Assembly: GCA_021806295.1 (NCBI GenBank)
Contig: JAJZXS010000008.1
Location: 1 to 44,768, forward strand
DNA: 44,768 nucleotides
Direction of reading: 5' to 3'
DNA from: Thermoplasmata archaeon
GTDB lineage: Archaea; Thermoplasmatota; Thermoplasmata; Thermoplasmatales; Thermoplasmataceae
Shown here: in pieces, positions 33,438 to 41,903 of the stretch
How the letters are laid out: each line of letters begins with the position of its first letter
Numbering within the stretch: the first letter of the stretch is position 1
The notes under the pieces: generated by a model
The model's database searches: none
Seen by the model: the letters and a program-made list of their open reading frames with translations, nothing else
What the model was told of the DNA's origin: nothing
Made by a program: the position numbers and the translations under genes

Positions 33438-33791
33438 ATGGAAGAACTGGAAAAACTTGTAAGAAAATATTATGATGCCGTGGACGCCAATGATCTTGAA
33501 ACATTGTTTTCTGTATTTTCGGAAGACATAGTTTATGAAAGGCCCGGGTATAGCCCTATAACAGGAATGAAGGTTTTCAAAGATTTTTACAGGAATAACA
33601 GGATTATAAAGAAGGGAAAGCACACACTATCGAATATAATAGTCCATGAACCATATGTAATTGTTGAGGGCGAATTCAGAGGTACCCTGAAGGACGGCAG
33701 AGAATCCTACACAAAATTTGTGGATGTTTATACATTTTCCGGGAAGAAAGCCATAAAAAGGCATACATACTTTGATGGGCAGAACGTTTAA
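33438..33791 (+). CDS. SnoaL/NTF2-like small protein
   Basis: The 117-residue protein has the NTF2 cone-fold pattern: EELEKLVRKYYDAVDANDLETLFSVF, EDIVYERPGYSPITGMKVFKDFYRN, then strands TLSNIIVHEPYVIVEGEFRG and FVDVYTFSGKKAIKRHTYF. Such proteins bind or transform small hydrophobic molecules in the cytoplasm, or act as ligand-binding proteins. I start at ATG 33438, preceded by GTGAT close to the archaeal ribosome-binding consensus; the frame also has a GTG at 33429. The 3' end overlaps the convergent orphan gene by 4 nt. No partner reveals its role. Confidence 0.75.
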   Translation: MEELEKLVRKYYDAVDANDLETLFSVFSEDIVYERPGYSPITGMKVFKDFYRNNRIIKKGKHTLSNIIVHEPYVIVEGEFRGTLKDGRESYTKFVDVYTFSGKKAIKRHTYFDGQNV

Positions 33792-34609
33792 AATATTATT
33801 TTTTGAAGCACAAGAACCAGCCTTATAAAGTCCAGGCTCCATAGATTGATAAGATATTTTTCAGGGTAGTTATAAAAGCCATATGGATGAAGAACCCTTG
33901 AATATGAAGCGTAAAATTTCCCGAGATCTGAAACATCATGGCCGGTGTAGAGACCGAGCATTCCCAGTATGGCCCCTGCCTTGGGCAGTGCAATGGTGAA
34001 CCTTACTGCGTCTCTGCCACATTTCGCACATTTTTCCCTTATTATAATGCCTGTTTCATTTTCTATTTCCTCTACAGTCCTTGAATATTTTACAAGGGAT
34101 TTAGAATGGATGCCGCAAAGTGGAACTCCGCTCAGAAAAATGGATATTCCCCTGGGAATGTAATCTTTCCCTGTGTAATGCCATACCCTTCCTGTAAACT
34201 GCTGAAGACCGTATATTATAAATTTTTTATCTATAAGCCTGTGCCATTCCATATGCTCCAGTGCCATTTCATAGGGATTATTATCCGTATCCATCTCCTC
34301 TATTTCCCTCAGCAGTGCAACACGCTCAAGGAAAAATCTTGTATTTTCGAATGCAGCACTTGCCATGCCATTCACCGCAGATGTGTATGCATGTTTCATG
34401 GCTAAAATAGCACTGCCTGCAATTCTGAAATTGAAATTATTTTTAATATCATTTCCCATCAGTTCTATAAGGTCCAGAGCATGATTTTCGTTATTTTCCT
34501 TGATAACTGTATTGCTCCCCAGATAATCAAGAATAGAATCTTCCCTGAAATTTCGTATATATTTTCTATAGCTGCTATATGGGCTTCTGGGCATATTATA
34601 TAATGCCAT
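33788..34609 (-). CDS. Orphan protein with a possible Cys/His metal site
   Basis: I do not recognise this 273-residue protein. It is mostly helical and soluble, with repeated aromatic segments (EHMEWHRLIDKKFIIYGLQQF, YASYSRVLHPYGFYNYPEKYL). C165, H168, C194 and C197 (in LCGIHSK and KCAKCGRD) have the spacing of a zinc ribbon or knuckle. A possible DNA- or RNA-related role is only a guess. The start at ATG 34609 is the first in the frame. Upstream lies 156 nt shared with the divergent HMG-CoA reductase gene. A 4-nt convergent overlap links it to the NTF2-like gene. Confidence 0.6.
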   Translation of the reverse strand: MALYNMPRSPYSSYRKYIRNFREDSILDYLGSNTVIKENNENHALDLIELMGNDIKNNFNFRIAGSAILAMKHAYTSAVNGMASAAFENTRFFLERVALLREIEEMDTDNNPYEMALEHMEWHRLIDKKFIIYGLQQFTGRVWHYTGKDYIPRGISIFLSGVPLCGIHSKSLVKYSRTVEEIENETGIIIREKCAKCGRDAVRFTIALPKAGAILGMLGLYTGHDVSDLGKFYASYSRVLHPYGFYNYPEKYLINLWSLDFIRLVLVLQKIIF

Positions 34610-34765
34610 GATGTTTTATATGCTTTTCATTTCAATAACAGCATTGAGTAACTTCATGATATATTCATCAGGCATATATGGCACCGTATATTTGATTTGA
34701 AGAATTACAGTGTTAAAAACAGGTTTTGCTGATAAAAGTTAATAATATATAAATGATTACTCGAT

Positions 34766-35998
34766 ATGGATTCCTTGATACACGGCTTTCATAATATGAG
34801 TATCGAAGAGCGGAGAAAACTCATAAAAGAATTTTCAGGATTGACAGAAGAAGATATGGAAACTATGGATTACAGAATGCCCATGGATGCAGCCGGGAAT
34901 ATGATCGAAAATGTATATACAGTCATGGATTATCCCGTTGGCATAGCAACAAATTTCAGGATAAATGGTAAGTATTATTTGATCCCCATGAGCCTTGAGG
35001 AGCCATCAGTTGTTGCTGCCTGCTCAAATGGTGCAAGATATGCGAGGCCGGGAGGATTTACAGCATATTCAACAGCATCTTTAATGAGGGGAGAGATCGA
35101 ACTTTACAACGTGCCCGATCCCGATTATGCTATAATTAAAATACTTCAGAATAAGGAAAAAATACTGGAAATGGCAAATACCAGATCAAGAACACTTTCC
35201 AGCCTGAACGCCGGTGCAAAATCCATTGAGGTCCACTATGTAAATAATGAATTGATTGTTAATCTCGTCATTGATGTTGCGGATGCAATGGGGGCAAACA
35301 TAATTAACACAATGCTCGAATATGTTTCAGGTTACATAGAAGAACTGACAGGGGCAAAATCCAATTTAAGGATTATGAGCAACCTTACCACAGAGAGAAT
35401 AACATATGCCTATGCAAAATTTGATGGAAAAAAACTCGGCCGGGAAACAGTCGAAAGAATTATAATGGCAAATGAATTTGCAAAACATGATATATACCGG
35501 GCCACAACACACAACAAGGGTATAATGAACGGGATAGATGCCGTACTCCTTGCCACAATGAATGATTTCAGGGCACAGGAGGCAAATGCCCATGCCTATG
35601 CATCAATAAACGGTTATGGGCCGCTCACAGATTACCGGGAGGATTCTGATGGAAACCTGATAGGGTCAATAAAAGTCCCTGTTGCAGTAGGCACTGTTGG
35701 CGGGGCCACAAAAACCTCAAAGAAGGCAATGCTTGCTATGAAGATTATGAAAATTTCGGGGTCTACAGAATTTGCAACAGTACTGGCATCTGTAGGGCTT
35801 GCACAGAATTTTGCTGCCCTGAGGGCACTTGCAGATGAGGGCATACAGAGCGGACATATGAAGCTGCATGCCAGAAACATTGCAATAGCTGCAGGCGCCA
35901 CCGGGGACATGATTGAAAAGGTTGCCGGTGAAATGATACTAAGAAAGAACATAAGCTATACAGCAGCAAAGGAAATCATTGAAAAAATAAGAGGATGA
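34766..35998 (+). CDS. mvaA: HMG-CoA reductase, class II type
   Basis: The 410-residue protein matches class II HMG-CoA reductases: GFHNMSIEERRKLIKEFSGL at the start, MIENVYTVMDYPVGIATNFRING, EEPSVVAACSNGAR and DAMGANIINTMLE. ATTHNKGIMNGIDAV carries the catalytic Lys. Most archaea use class I; class II is typical of Thermoplasmatales and Archaeoglobus. It reduces HMG-CoA to mevalonate for isoprenoid and archaeal lipid synthesis. A TATA-like ATATATAAAT lies about 14-24 nt upstream. It starts a plus-strand operon with the TPR and hydrolase genes, which follow after 6 and 1 nt. Confidence 0.94.
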   Translation: MDSLIHGFHNMSIEERRKLIKEFSGLTEEDMETMDYRMPMDAAGNMIENVYTVMDYPVGIATNFRINGKYYLIPMSLEEPSVVAACSNGARYARPGGFTAYSTASLMRGEIELYNVPDPDYAIIKILQNKEKILEMANTRSRTLSSLNAGAKSIEVHYVNNELIVNLVIDVADAMGANIINTMLEYVSGYIEELTGAKSNLRIMSNLTTERITYAYAKFDGKKLGRETVERIIMANEFAKHDIYRATTHNKGIMNGIDAVLLATMNDFRAQEANAHAYASINGYGPLTDYREDSDGNLIGSIKVPVAVGTVGGATKTSKKAMLAMKIMKISGSTEFATVLASVGLAQNFAALRALADEGIQSGHMKLHARNIAIAAGATGDMIEKVAGEMILRKNISYTAAKEIIEKIRG

Positions 35999-36004
35999 AT
36001 AAAC

Positions 36005-36733
36005 ATGGAAGATTATGAAGAAAATATAAAAAATGGAGACAACTTTGTAAAGAAGGAAAAATATATGGACGCTATCAGGGAGTATACAAAGGCCTATGAG
36101 GGCATAAAGCAAGATGACCTGAAGGCAGAAATTTGCTATAAACTTTCCCAGTGCTATTTTTCCTTAGACCATAAAAGCACCGAAAATCCGCTTAAGTATG
36201 CGGGAGAATCCCTGGACCTGCATAAAAAGCTGGACGATAAGGAGTTGGAGATCATGGACCTTCTTAACATAGGCTATATATACCTCGACAGTGGAAAGCG
36301 CGACGATGCCATAGGATACTTCGACCAGGCAATAGGTGTTGCCGATGAGATAAAGGATGGCCAGCTTTTTGCCCTGGCCAACAATTCAAAGGCGGAAGCG
36401 TTATCATCCCTTAAATCCAAACAGCCGGCGGCCATGGAAATTTATGACAGGGTTATGGAATTATCAGAGAAATCCGAGGACTGGGAAAACTATTTTGAGG
36501 CGATTTACGGGAAGATAAACATACTCAGGGATAGTGATATCAATGCCGCCTTCGAACTTGGCAAAACAGCACTGAACAAAATAGACACCGTGATGGAAAC
36601 GATTAAGACAAAGAAGGACAAAAAGGAATTCAAAACCAGTATGGGTTACCTCTACGATTCCGTATCTGATATTGCAATGGAGCTGGAAAATATCGACGAG
36701 GCAATGAAGATTGCCTCCAGATCACGTGAGTGA
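36005..36733 (+). CDS. TPR-repeat protein
   Basis: The 242-residue protein is all helical with tetratricopeptide repeats. Examples are YMDAIREYTKAYEGIKQDDLKAEICYKLSQCYFSL and ELEIMDLLNIGYIYLDSGKRDDAIGYFDQAIGVADEI, with weaker later repeats to about residue 170. TPRs mediate protein contacts; no catalytic domain is present. It starts 6 nt after HMG-CoA reductase and its stop is 1 nt from the hydrolase start, so it is the middle gene of a tight operon. Its partner is unknown. Confidence 0.8.
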   Translation: MEDYEENIKNGDNFVKKEKYMDAIREYTKAYEGIKQDDLKAEICYKLSQCYFSLDHKSTENPLKYAGESLDLHKKLDDKELEIMDLLNIGYIYLDSGKRDDAIGYFDQAIGVADEIKDGQLFALANNSKAEALSSLKSKQPAAMEIYDRVMELSEKSEDWENYFEAIYGKINILRDSDINAAFELGKTALNKIDTVMETIKTKKDKKEFKTSMGYLYDSVSDIAMELENIDEAMKIASRSRE

Positions 36734-36734
36734 A

Positions 36735-37448
36735 ATGCAGAGGAAATACTGCCAGACCCCTTATGGGAAAATATCATTCCTGGACAGGGATAATGGCTAT
36801 CCTGTGATTTTCCTCCATGGTCTGGGTGGAACCGGCAATACCTGGCTGAAAATTGAACCATTGCTGGATGCCGGGATCAGGCCAATACTTGTGGATCTTC
36901 TTGGCCATGGGCACTCAGATAAGCCGGAAATTGATTATACAATAAGCCAGCAGGCAAATGCAGTGAAGTCCCTGGTAGATAGCCTTGGGCTGGAAAATTT
37001 CTCCATGGTCGGGAACTCATATGGCGGATGGATATCGTTGAAATTTGCCTCCACAATATCAAATCCTGATATGCTTTTCCTGGTAGACAGTGCCGGCATA
37101 TCTCCGACACCGGGAGAGCTTGGGCCTGAAGTGGTTAAGAGTTTTATTGATTCCATACTGAGAGTCAGAAATTATAAAAACAGGGACGCATTAGAACGCA
37201 TTATGAAGAATAATGCCCGCAGGGAGGAAAAAATTACCATGGAAGAACTTGCCGGAATTAAGTGCCCTACGACTATTATATGGGGCATGGAGGATAGGGT
37301 AATATCGCTCGACTATGGAGAAAAATTAAATGAGGGAATAAGGGGAAGCCAGATAATCGTTATAGATGGTGCAGGTCACACCCCCTTTATCGACTTGCCA
37401 GATAAATTTGCCAGCATTATAAACAAAAAAATTTCCGACCAGATCTAA
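36735..37448 (+). CDS. Alpha/beta hydrolase
   Basis: The 237-residue protein has the alpha/beta-hydrolase core: VIFLHGLGGTGNTW (oxyanion region), LVDLLGHGHSDKP, nucleophile elbow GNSYGG with the catalytic Ser, the likely acidic residue in IIWGMEDRVI, and a catalytic His in GAGHTPFIDLP. It cleaves an ester, amide or C-C bond of unknown substrate in the cytoplasm. I start at ATG 36735 because it lies one base after the TPR stop; an upstream frame from 36711 overlaps the TPR gene and adds unlike residues. It is the last gene of the HMG-CoA reductase operon. Confidence 0.88.
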   Translation: MQRKYCQTPYGKISFLDRDNGYPVIFLHGLGGTGNTWLKIEPLLDAGIRPILVDLLGHGHSDKPEIDYTISQQANAVKSLVDSLGLENFSMVGNSYGGWISLKFASTISNPDMLFLVDSAGISPTPGELGPEVVKSFIDSILRVRNYKNRDALERIMKNNARREEKITMEELAGIKCPTTIIWGMEDRVISLDYGEKLNEGIRGSQIIVIDGAGHTPFIDLPDKFASIINKKISDQI

Positions 37449-37451
37449 AAA

Positions 37452-37961
37452 TTATTTAACTCCCGATCTATTTTTAATATCCAGCACTATTGTCCTGTAT
37501 TCCCCGTATCTTGTTTTATCATCCTTGGAAGGCTGTGCAAAGTTTTCAAAGGGCAGCAGAAACCTTTCATCGTTGATTATCAGCTCGGGAAATTTATCAT
37601 CAGTCAAATCGGAGAGGCTAATATTTTTGATATCTGTTAAATTTATTTTTTCATACTGCTGCGCTGTTTTGTTTTTTAATATTTCATCTGTTTTAACCTG
37701 ATTTTTCTCGTAGTATTCACGGGTTATTTTCTGTACCATGTTTTTTATTCTGTTAAACAGATCCTCTGGTTCCACGGGGTCTGTGGCACCCGGTACTATT
37801 AAAGAGTCTATATACTCCATATCTTTCTTTAATTTCAGTTCCTCTGCTATGTATTTTCCCGAAAATATACGGTAAAACTCTATACTACTATCATTTACAA
37901 CAATTCTGAATATTCCGCCGGTGGTAAGTGGAACCTTCCAGGCATTCTCTATGCTTTTCAT
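37452..37961 (-). CDS. Unrecognised hydrophilic protein
   Basis: I recognise no family in this 169-residue charged protein. It has a beta-rich start (TGGIFRIVVNDSSIEFYRIF), a central lysine-rich helix (FNRIKNMVQKITREYYEKNQVKTDEILKN) and a C-terminal strand region (RTIVLDIKNRSG). No signal peptide or membrane segment is seen. It ends 3 nt from the convergent hydrolase gene. The following small gene lies 45 nt upstream on the same strand, so they may be one transcript. The base composition is like the neighbours. Confidence 0.55.
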   Translation of the reverse strand: MKSIENAWKVPLTTGGIFRIVVNDSSIEFYRIFSGKYIAEELKLKKDMEYIDSLIVPGATDPVEPEDLFNRIKNMVQKITREYYEKNQVKTDEILKNKTAQQYEKINLTDIKNISLSDLTDDKFPELIINDERFLLPFENFAQPSKDDKTRYGEYRTIVLDIKNRSGVK

Positions 37962-38006
37962 ATAAGCATATGGCTAAGCACTTATTAAAATATTTCCGAC
38001 TAACTG

Positions 38007-38240
38007 TTATTCTATTTTGGTCTTGGCAATCTGGCTAAATTTTGTAATATTTCCCTCAGTATCTATGCTCAGATAAACTGTATAGTGATATCCTGATAGA
38101 TCGAATTCTGTTGACACATCGTATCTATCACTGTTATTTACTATGCTGTTGACTGTAAAATTTTCAATCGTATCAGAATACATATCCTTGATATTTTTCT
38201 CGGTTATGTTCTTGACATCCTTCATACTTTCAATATCCAT
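38007..38240 (-). CDS. Small orphan protein (77 aa)
   Basis: The 77-residue protein has a helical start (SMKDVKNITEKNIKDMYSDTI) and four alternating strands (FTVNSIVNNSDRYDVSTEF, YHYTVYLSIDTEGNITKF), a layout similar to single cystatin/PepSY-like units. That resemblance is weak. There is no signal peptide. The codons look like those of neighbouring genes, and the frame has a good start just before an AT-rich promoter-like region, so it is likely real. Function unknown. Confidence 0.5.
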   Translation of the reverse strand: MDIESMKDVKNITEKNIKDMYSDTIENFTVNSIVNNSDRYDVSTEFDLSGYHYTVYLSIDTEGNITKFSQIAKTKIE

Positions 38241-38349
38241 AAAAGGTTATTATAATTATATTATTAATTATTTCTTAATGGTTTAATTTTATATATATCC
38301 ATAACTGACTGCGATTGACCCCCAGAATGTTAACGGATAACAAATAGCT

Positions 38350-38358
38350 ATATATATA
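38350..38358 (+). promoter_or_regulatory. TATA element of the transaldolase-like gene
   Basis: ATATATATA lies 26-34 nt before the ATG at 38384, consistent with a leaderless or short-leader transcript. Confidence 0.45.
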
Positions 38359-38383
38359 AAAAAATAATTATAACCGGATTAAA

Positions 38384-39061
38384 ATGAAATTCTTTCTTGA
38401 CAGCTGTGATTTAAATGAGATAAAGGAAATTTCAGATTACGGATTTATAGATGGAGTTACCACGGACCCCTCTTCAATTGCACATGAGGTATGCAAGGGG
38501 AGTACAACAGAGCAGGTGATAGGTAGCATAATAAAAGCTGTTAACGGCGAAGTGCACATACAGGTTGTTGCACAGGATTATGATACAATAATGTCACAGG
38601 CATTGAAGATCCATTCCCTGGGAATGAACGTAATAGTAAAAATCCCGGCAACTCTTGTGGGTTTAAAGGCAATGCTAAAACTGAACGACAAGAAAGTAAA
38701 ATGTTCGGCATCCTCTGTTTATAACTCTGTGCAGGCAATTATGGCGGCGCAGAACTATGCTGAATATGTTTCCATAAGAACAGGCGCAATAGAGAGCAAC
38801 GGGAGGGACGGCATGGAGCTGGCATATATCGCCTCTGAAACATTTAAAAATAGCAAATTTGATTCCAAAGTGCTTGTTACCAATATCTCAAACCCTGAGC
38901 ATATAGTACGTGCCGGAATGATGGGCGTTGGTGCAATCTCTGTGCCGTACAATTTGATAAAAATGCTCGGGAGCCATATAAACACAGAGAAGGATATTGT
39001 GGAATATATGCAGGGCTGGAACAGAATACCGGAGAGCAGCAGGACATTTTTTAATTCTTAA
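38384..39061 (+). CDS. Transaldolase/fructose-6-phosphate aldolase family protein with altered active site
   Basis: The 225-residue protein aligns end to end with small archaeal transaldolases: KFFLDSCDLNEI, DGVTTDPSSI, NVIVKIPATLVGLKAM with Schiff-base Lys86, and a C-terminal VGAISVPYNLIKML. Asp6 and Lys86 are kept. Other usual active-site residues differ: Asn28 is Asp in TTDP, the N-C-T pair is Ser108/Ser110, and the SP(F/Y)VGR phosphate loop reads SIRTGA, losing the Arg. Position 60 is Gln, as in fructose-6-phosphate aldolase. It likely still makes a Schiff base, but the substrate may not be a usual sugar phosphate. A hairpin follows the gene. Confidence 0.82.
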   Translation: MKFFLDSCDLNEIKEISDYGFIDGVTTDPSSIAHEVCKGSTTEQVIGSIIKAVNGEVHIQVVAQDYDTIMSQALKIHSLGMNVIVKIPATLVGLKAMLKLNDKKVKCSASSVYNSVQAIMAAQNYAEYVSIRTGAIESNGRDGMELAYIASETFKNSKFDSKVLVTNISNPEHIVRAGMMGVGAISVPYNLIKMLGSHINTEKDIVEYMQGWNRIPESSRTFFNS

Positions 39062-39068
39062 GCGGGAG

Positions 39069-39092
39069 CCTCCTTTAGTTAGCTACGGGAGG
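39069..39092. terminator. CCTCC/GGAGG hairpin after the transaldolase-like gene
   Basis: CCTCC (39069-39073) pairs with GGAGG (39088-39092), with an inner TAG/CTA pairing around TTAG, starting 8 nt after the stop codon. No long T run follows, so it may act as a 3'-end stabilising or processing structure rather than a terminator. Confidence 0.35.
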
Positions 39093-39193
39093 ATGCCACT
39101 TAATAGAAATAAACATAATTTAGTTCTGATCCTAATAAAATTCCTCAAATGGCTATTAATAAAAGTGTTTTTTTAAAATTCGCCACATCATCT

Positions 39194-39202
39194 TTTTATA
39201 TA
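39194..39202 (+). promoter_or_regulatory. TATA element of the peroxiredoxin gene
   Basis: TTTATATAC lies 26-34 nt before the ATG at 39228, consistent with a leaderless or short-leader start. Confidence 0.45.
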
Positions 39203-39227
39203 CTGATTATATGTATAAGAGATTAAT

Positions 39228-39698
39228 ATGGTAAACGAAGGAGAAATGGCCCCTGATTTTGAGGCACTTGATACTGGATTGAAGGGCAGAAAGTTATCGG
39301 ATTATAAGGGAAATGTGACAGTTCTGGCGTTTTTCCCCGGTGCATTTACATCAGTTTGTACAAAGGAAATGTGCACATTCAGAGATTCTATGGCAAACTT
39401 CAATAAATTGAATGCAAAGGTAGTGGGAATAAGTGTGGATTCACCATTCTCTCTGAAGGAGTTTGCAACAAAAAACAACCTTCAGTTTGACCTGCTCAGT
39501 GATGGAAACAGAGAGATATCACAAAAATACGGAGTTTTATATCAGAATTTCCTTAACCTAAACAAATTAACCGCATCCAAGAGGTCTGTATTTGTCCTCG
39601 ATAAAACCGGGAAAGTTGTATACAGGTGGGTAAGTGAGGATGCAGGAAAAGAGCCGGATTATAAAAAGATAGAAGAAGTTGTATCAAAATACAACTGA
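39228..39698 (+). CDS. Peroxiredoxin (AhpE/BCP-like)
   Basis: The 156-residue protein has the peroxiredoxin active site FFPGAFTSVCTKEMC, with peroxidatic Cys44 and a second Cys49 a turn later. Later motifs are VVGISVDSPFSLKEFA, FDLLSDGNREISQKYGV and SVFVLDKTGKVVYRWV. It reduces hydrogen peroxide or organic peroxides, with thioredoxin a likely reductant. Cys49 lies in the same helix as the peroxidatic Cys, as in many BCP-type atypical 2-Cys enzymes, though it could be non-resolving. It stands alone with its own promoter and converges on the gamma-carbonic-anhydrase-like gene. Confidence 0.92.
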   Translation: MVNEGEMAPDFEALDTGLKGRKLSDYKGNVTVLAFFPGAFTSVCTKEMCTFRDSMANFNKLNAKVVGISVDSPFSLKEFATKNNLQFDLLSDGNREISQKYGVLYQNFLNLNKLTASKRSVFVLDKTGKVVYRWVSEDAGKEPDYKKIEEVVSKYN

Positions 39699-39720
39699 AA
39701 AATTCTCTATTTTTATTAGA

Positions 39721-40245
39721 TTACAGTGGATAATCTTTAAGATTTTTTGCGTACCGGTTGCAAAATGTGTTATAATTTTCTTTATATTTTTTCCATAAAT
39801 CCATATAATTCTCAGTTACAGTACTGACAACTTTAGCTGGTATGCCAACTGCAATTGATTTTTCTGGTATTACACTATTGTTTTTGACAACAGCACCCTC
39901 CCCTATTGCAGCCCATTCACCGATCTTTGCAAAATCTGAAACCGTGGAATTCATACCAATAACGGCATAATCACCTATTATACCTGTATGGATTACAGAA
40001 AGGTGCCCGACAGTTACATGTTCTCCAATAATGGTTTTTTCACCTGGCCTTGCATGTATAACACAGTTGTCTTCGATTGCAGAATACGATCCCACACTGA
40101 TGGCACCGTAATCTCCACGCAGAACCGCTCCCGGGCCTATCCATACATTATCGCCTATATGTACATCCCCGATTACAGTGGCATTTTCAAAAATATACGT
40201 ATTTTTTCCTATTTTGGGAGTCCTTCCCTCAAATTCATATATCAT
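39721..40245 (-). CDS. Gamma-carbonic-anhydrase-like left-handed beta-helix protein
   Basis: The 174-residue protein has about six hexapeptide turns (ATVIGDVHIGDNVWIGPGAVLRGD, GEHVTVGHLSVIHTGIIGDYAVIGMNSTV) and a C-terminal helix. H64, H81 and H86 stand where gamma-carbonic anhydrases bind zinc or iron. Archaeal members include active gamma-class enzymes and inactive PaaY/YrdA-like proteins, and sequence alone does not separate them. It may interconvert CO2 and bicarbonate in the cytoplasm. It is the last gene of the minus-strand run beginning with the ClC channel. Confidence 0.85.
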   Translation of the reverse strand: MIYEFEGRTPKIGKNTYIFENATVIGDVHIGDNVWIGPGAVLRGDYGAISVGSYSAIEDNCVIHARPGEKTIIGEHVTVGHLSVIHTGIIGDYAVIGMNSTVSDFAKIGEWAAIGEGAVVKNNSVIPEKSIAVGIPAKVVSTVTENYMDLWKKYKENYNTFCNRYAKNLKDYPL

Positions 40246-40297
40246 GCAGGTTAAACCAGTAATGTAATTTAAATTTGACTTCTATGAAAAATATAAT

Positions 40298-40561
40298 TTA
40301 TTTCTTATTTTGTTTATTGATTTTAAAATACCGGACAAGTTTGCCCTCACTGTCGTAAATATCCCTGTACTCCACCTTGTCAGCCCATATAAGCGAGGTT
40401 AGCTCCATATGTACCATCCACTCCTCGTGACCCTTCCCCAGGTGATCTTTCAGTTCCTTTAATGTATATGCGTTTTCCCTGTTCTTTTCCAGGAAATCCA
40501 GGATAGTGTTTTTAGTATCAACATTTTCAGATGAATTGAATGTCTGGCTATCAACAGGCAT
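40298..40561 (-). CDS. Small winged-helix-like protein
   Basis: The 87-residue protein carries a winged-helix-like core: TKNTILDFLEKNRENAYTLKELKDHLG, EEWMVHMELTSLIWADKVEYRDIYD and a basic tail (YFKINKQNKK). It lacks a typical sensor domain. Its start is 2 nt after the stop of the SRPBCC gene, so the two are coupled. It may be a DNA-binding regulator or a protein-interaction module. No family name is supported. Confidence 0.6.
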   Translation of the reverse strand: MPVDSQTFNSSENVDTKNTILDFLEKNRENAYTLKELKDHLGKGHEEWMVHMELTSLIWADKVEYRDIYDSEGKLVRYFKINKQNKK

Positions 40562-40563
40562 TT

Positions 40564-41016
40564 TTATTCCACCGTTTCCCCTTCAAGGGCATTTTTATAG
40601 CTCTTAACAAGTTTGGTTATGTATTTCTGTGATGCACTTTTCATCATCCTTGCCCCCATACTGGCAGCAGTTCCAACAACATTCATTTCAGCCTTCCAGT
40701 CAACTTTTGTAATATCACCGTCGCCTGTAAACCTGAAGTTGAGGGTAAAATCTACAGATGCACCAGATCCATTGCCCCTGCCCTTGAGGGTTATTTCCCG
40801 ATTTTCAGTTTTATCTGTAACATCCAGAATAAGGTCAAATTTGCCCTTGATAAATGAAACTCCGGCCTTTGCTGTAAGTTTCATTTCAGTTTCACTTACC
40901 TGTTCGTGGCTTATCAGGTCCGGCACCAGTTTGACAAGTGCTTCCATATCCGCTACCTGGCTATATGCATTTTCAGGTGTTGTCTTTACTTCAAAGGAAT
41001 CCTCAAAGGTTAACAT
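40564..41016 (-). CDS. SRPBCC/CoxG-like lipid- or cofactor-binding protein
   Basis: The 150-residue protein matches CoxG/SRPBCC proteins: FEDSFEVKTTPENAYSQVADMEALVKLVPDLISHEQV, alternating beta strands in the middle (TLKGRGNGSGASVDFTLNFRF) and the long C-terminal helix (GARMMKSASQKYITKLVKSYKNAL). Such proteins form a hydrophobic cavity for small ligands. CoxG-type members sometimes go with molybdenum CO dehydrogenases, but none is nearby. It follows prephenate dehydratase in the same direction after 56 nt. Confidence 0.8.
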   Translation of the reverse strand: MLTFEDSFEVKTTPENAYSQVADMEALVKLVPDLISHEQVSETEMKLTAKAGVSFIKGKFDLILDVTDKTENREITLKGRGNGSGASVDFTLNFRFTGDGDITKVDWKAEMNVVGTAASMGARMMKSASQKYITKLVKSYKNALEGETVE

Positions 41017-41072
41017 AAATTTATATTATTACATTGTAAATAAATGTTTATGCCGGAAATATTCCATGGCCG

Positions 41073-41879
41073 TTATTCATTGATGGATGCCATTTCATAA
41101 ACCCCAAGCACCTTGAAGGGATTGGTTATATCCCGTATCCTCGAGAGGGCCGCATCTGAACTGTTATTCCTTTCTATATCTATAAAAAATATGTAATTGA
41201 ATGGGTTATACTGCACAGGCCGGGATTCAATTTTAGTCATATTAATTCCGTATTCATTGAATACTTTTAGAATACTGTAAAGTGACCCTGCCTTATTCTC
41301 CGTTGAAAATACTATTGATATTTTTGCCCTGCCTTCCGGGGAAACTGGACTTCTGGCCATGAGGAAAAACCTTGTATAATTCGAACTGTTATTTTCTATA
41401 TGCCTGGCAAGTATCTTCATCCCGTATATTCCCGCTGCCAGTTCACTGGCTATGGCGGCTCGGGAACTATCAGTACCATCCTTTACGATTTTAACGCTTC
41501 CCGCTGTGTCGTACTCACTGATTGTCTTTAACCCATGACTGTATATGAACTCTGAGCACTGGGCCAGTGCCTGTGGATGCGAGATCGCATATTTTATATC
41601 GTTTAGTTTTGAATCCGGTTTTCCAATAAGGCAGTGCCTTACCCTTAGATAATACTCCTTTACAATATAAAAATCTGTTTTAAAGAGAAAGTCATATGTC
41701 TGGTTTACTGCTCCCTCAATAGAGTTTTCCACGGGAACGACACCGAAATCTATACTATGGTCCTGAAGTGCACTGAATACAGCACGTACAGAATCCAGCG
41801 GTATGTATTCACCGGATGCCATGCGGATAGCAGCCATATTGCTGTATGCCCCGGGTTCACCAAAATATCCAACTTTCAA
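41073..41879 (-). CDS. pheA: Prephenate dehydratase
   Basis: The 268-residue protein combines the catalytic PDT domain and a C-terminal ACT domain. GYFGEPGAYSNMAA, DFGVVPVENSIEGAVNQTYDFL and SNYTRFFLM (the essential TRF motif) belong to the first; ALIA-type phenylalanine-binding and ESRP segments (KIESRPVQYNPFNYIFFIDIE) belong to the second. It converts prephenate to phenylpyruvate, the committed step to phenylalanine, probably with feedback by phenylalanine through the ACT domain. Its start lies 24 nt after the end of the SpoIIM-like gene. Confidence 0.94.
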   Translation of the reverse strand: MKVGYFGEPGAYSNMAAIRMASGEYIPLDSVRAVFSALQDHSIDFGVVPVENSIEGAVNQTYDFLFKTDFYIVKEYYLRVRHCLIGKPDSKLNDIKYAISHPQALAQCSEFIYSHGLKTISEYDTAGSVKIVKDGTDSSRAAIASELAAGIYGMKILARHIENNSSNYTRFFLMARSPVSPEGRAKISIVFSTENKAGSLYSILKVFNEYGINMTKIESRPVQYNPFNYIFFIDIERNNSSDAALSRIRDITNPFKVLGVYEMASINE

Positions 41880-41903
41880 TAAAGGAGTATATATTATTTA
41901 TAT

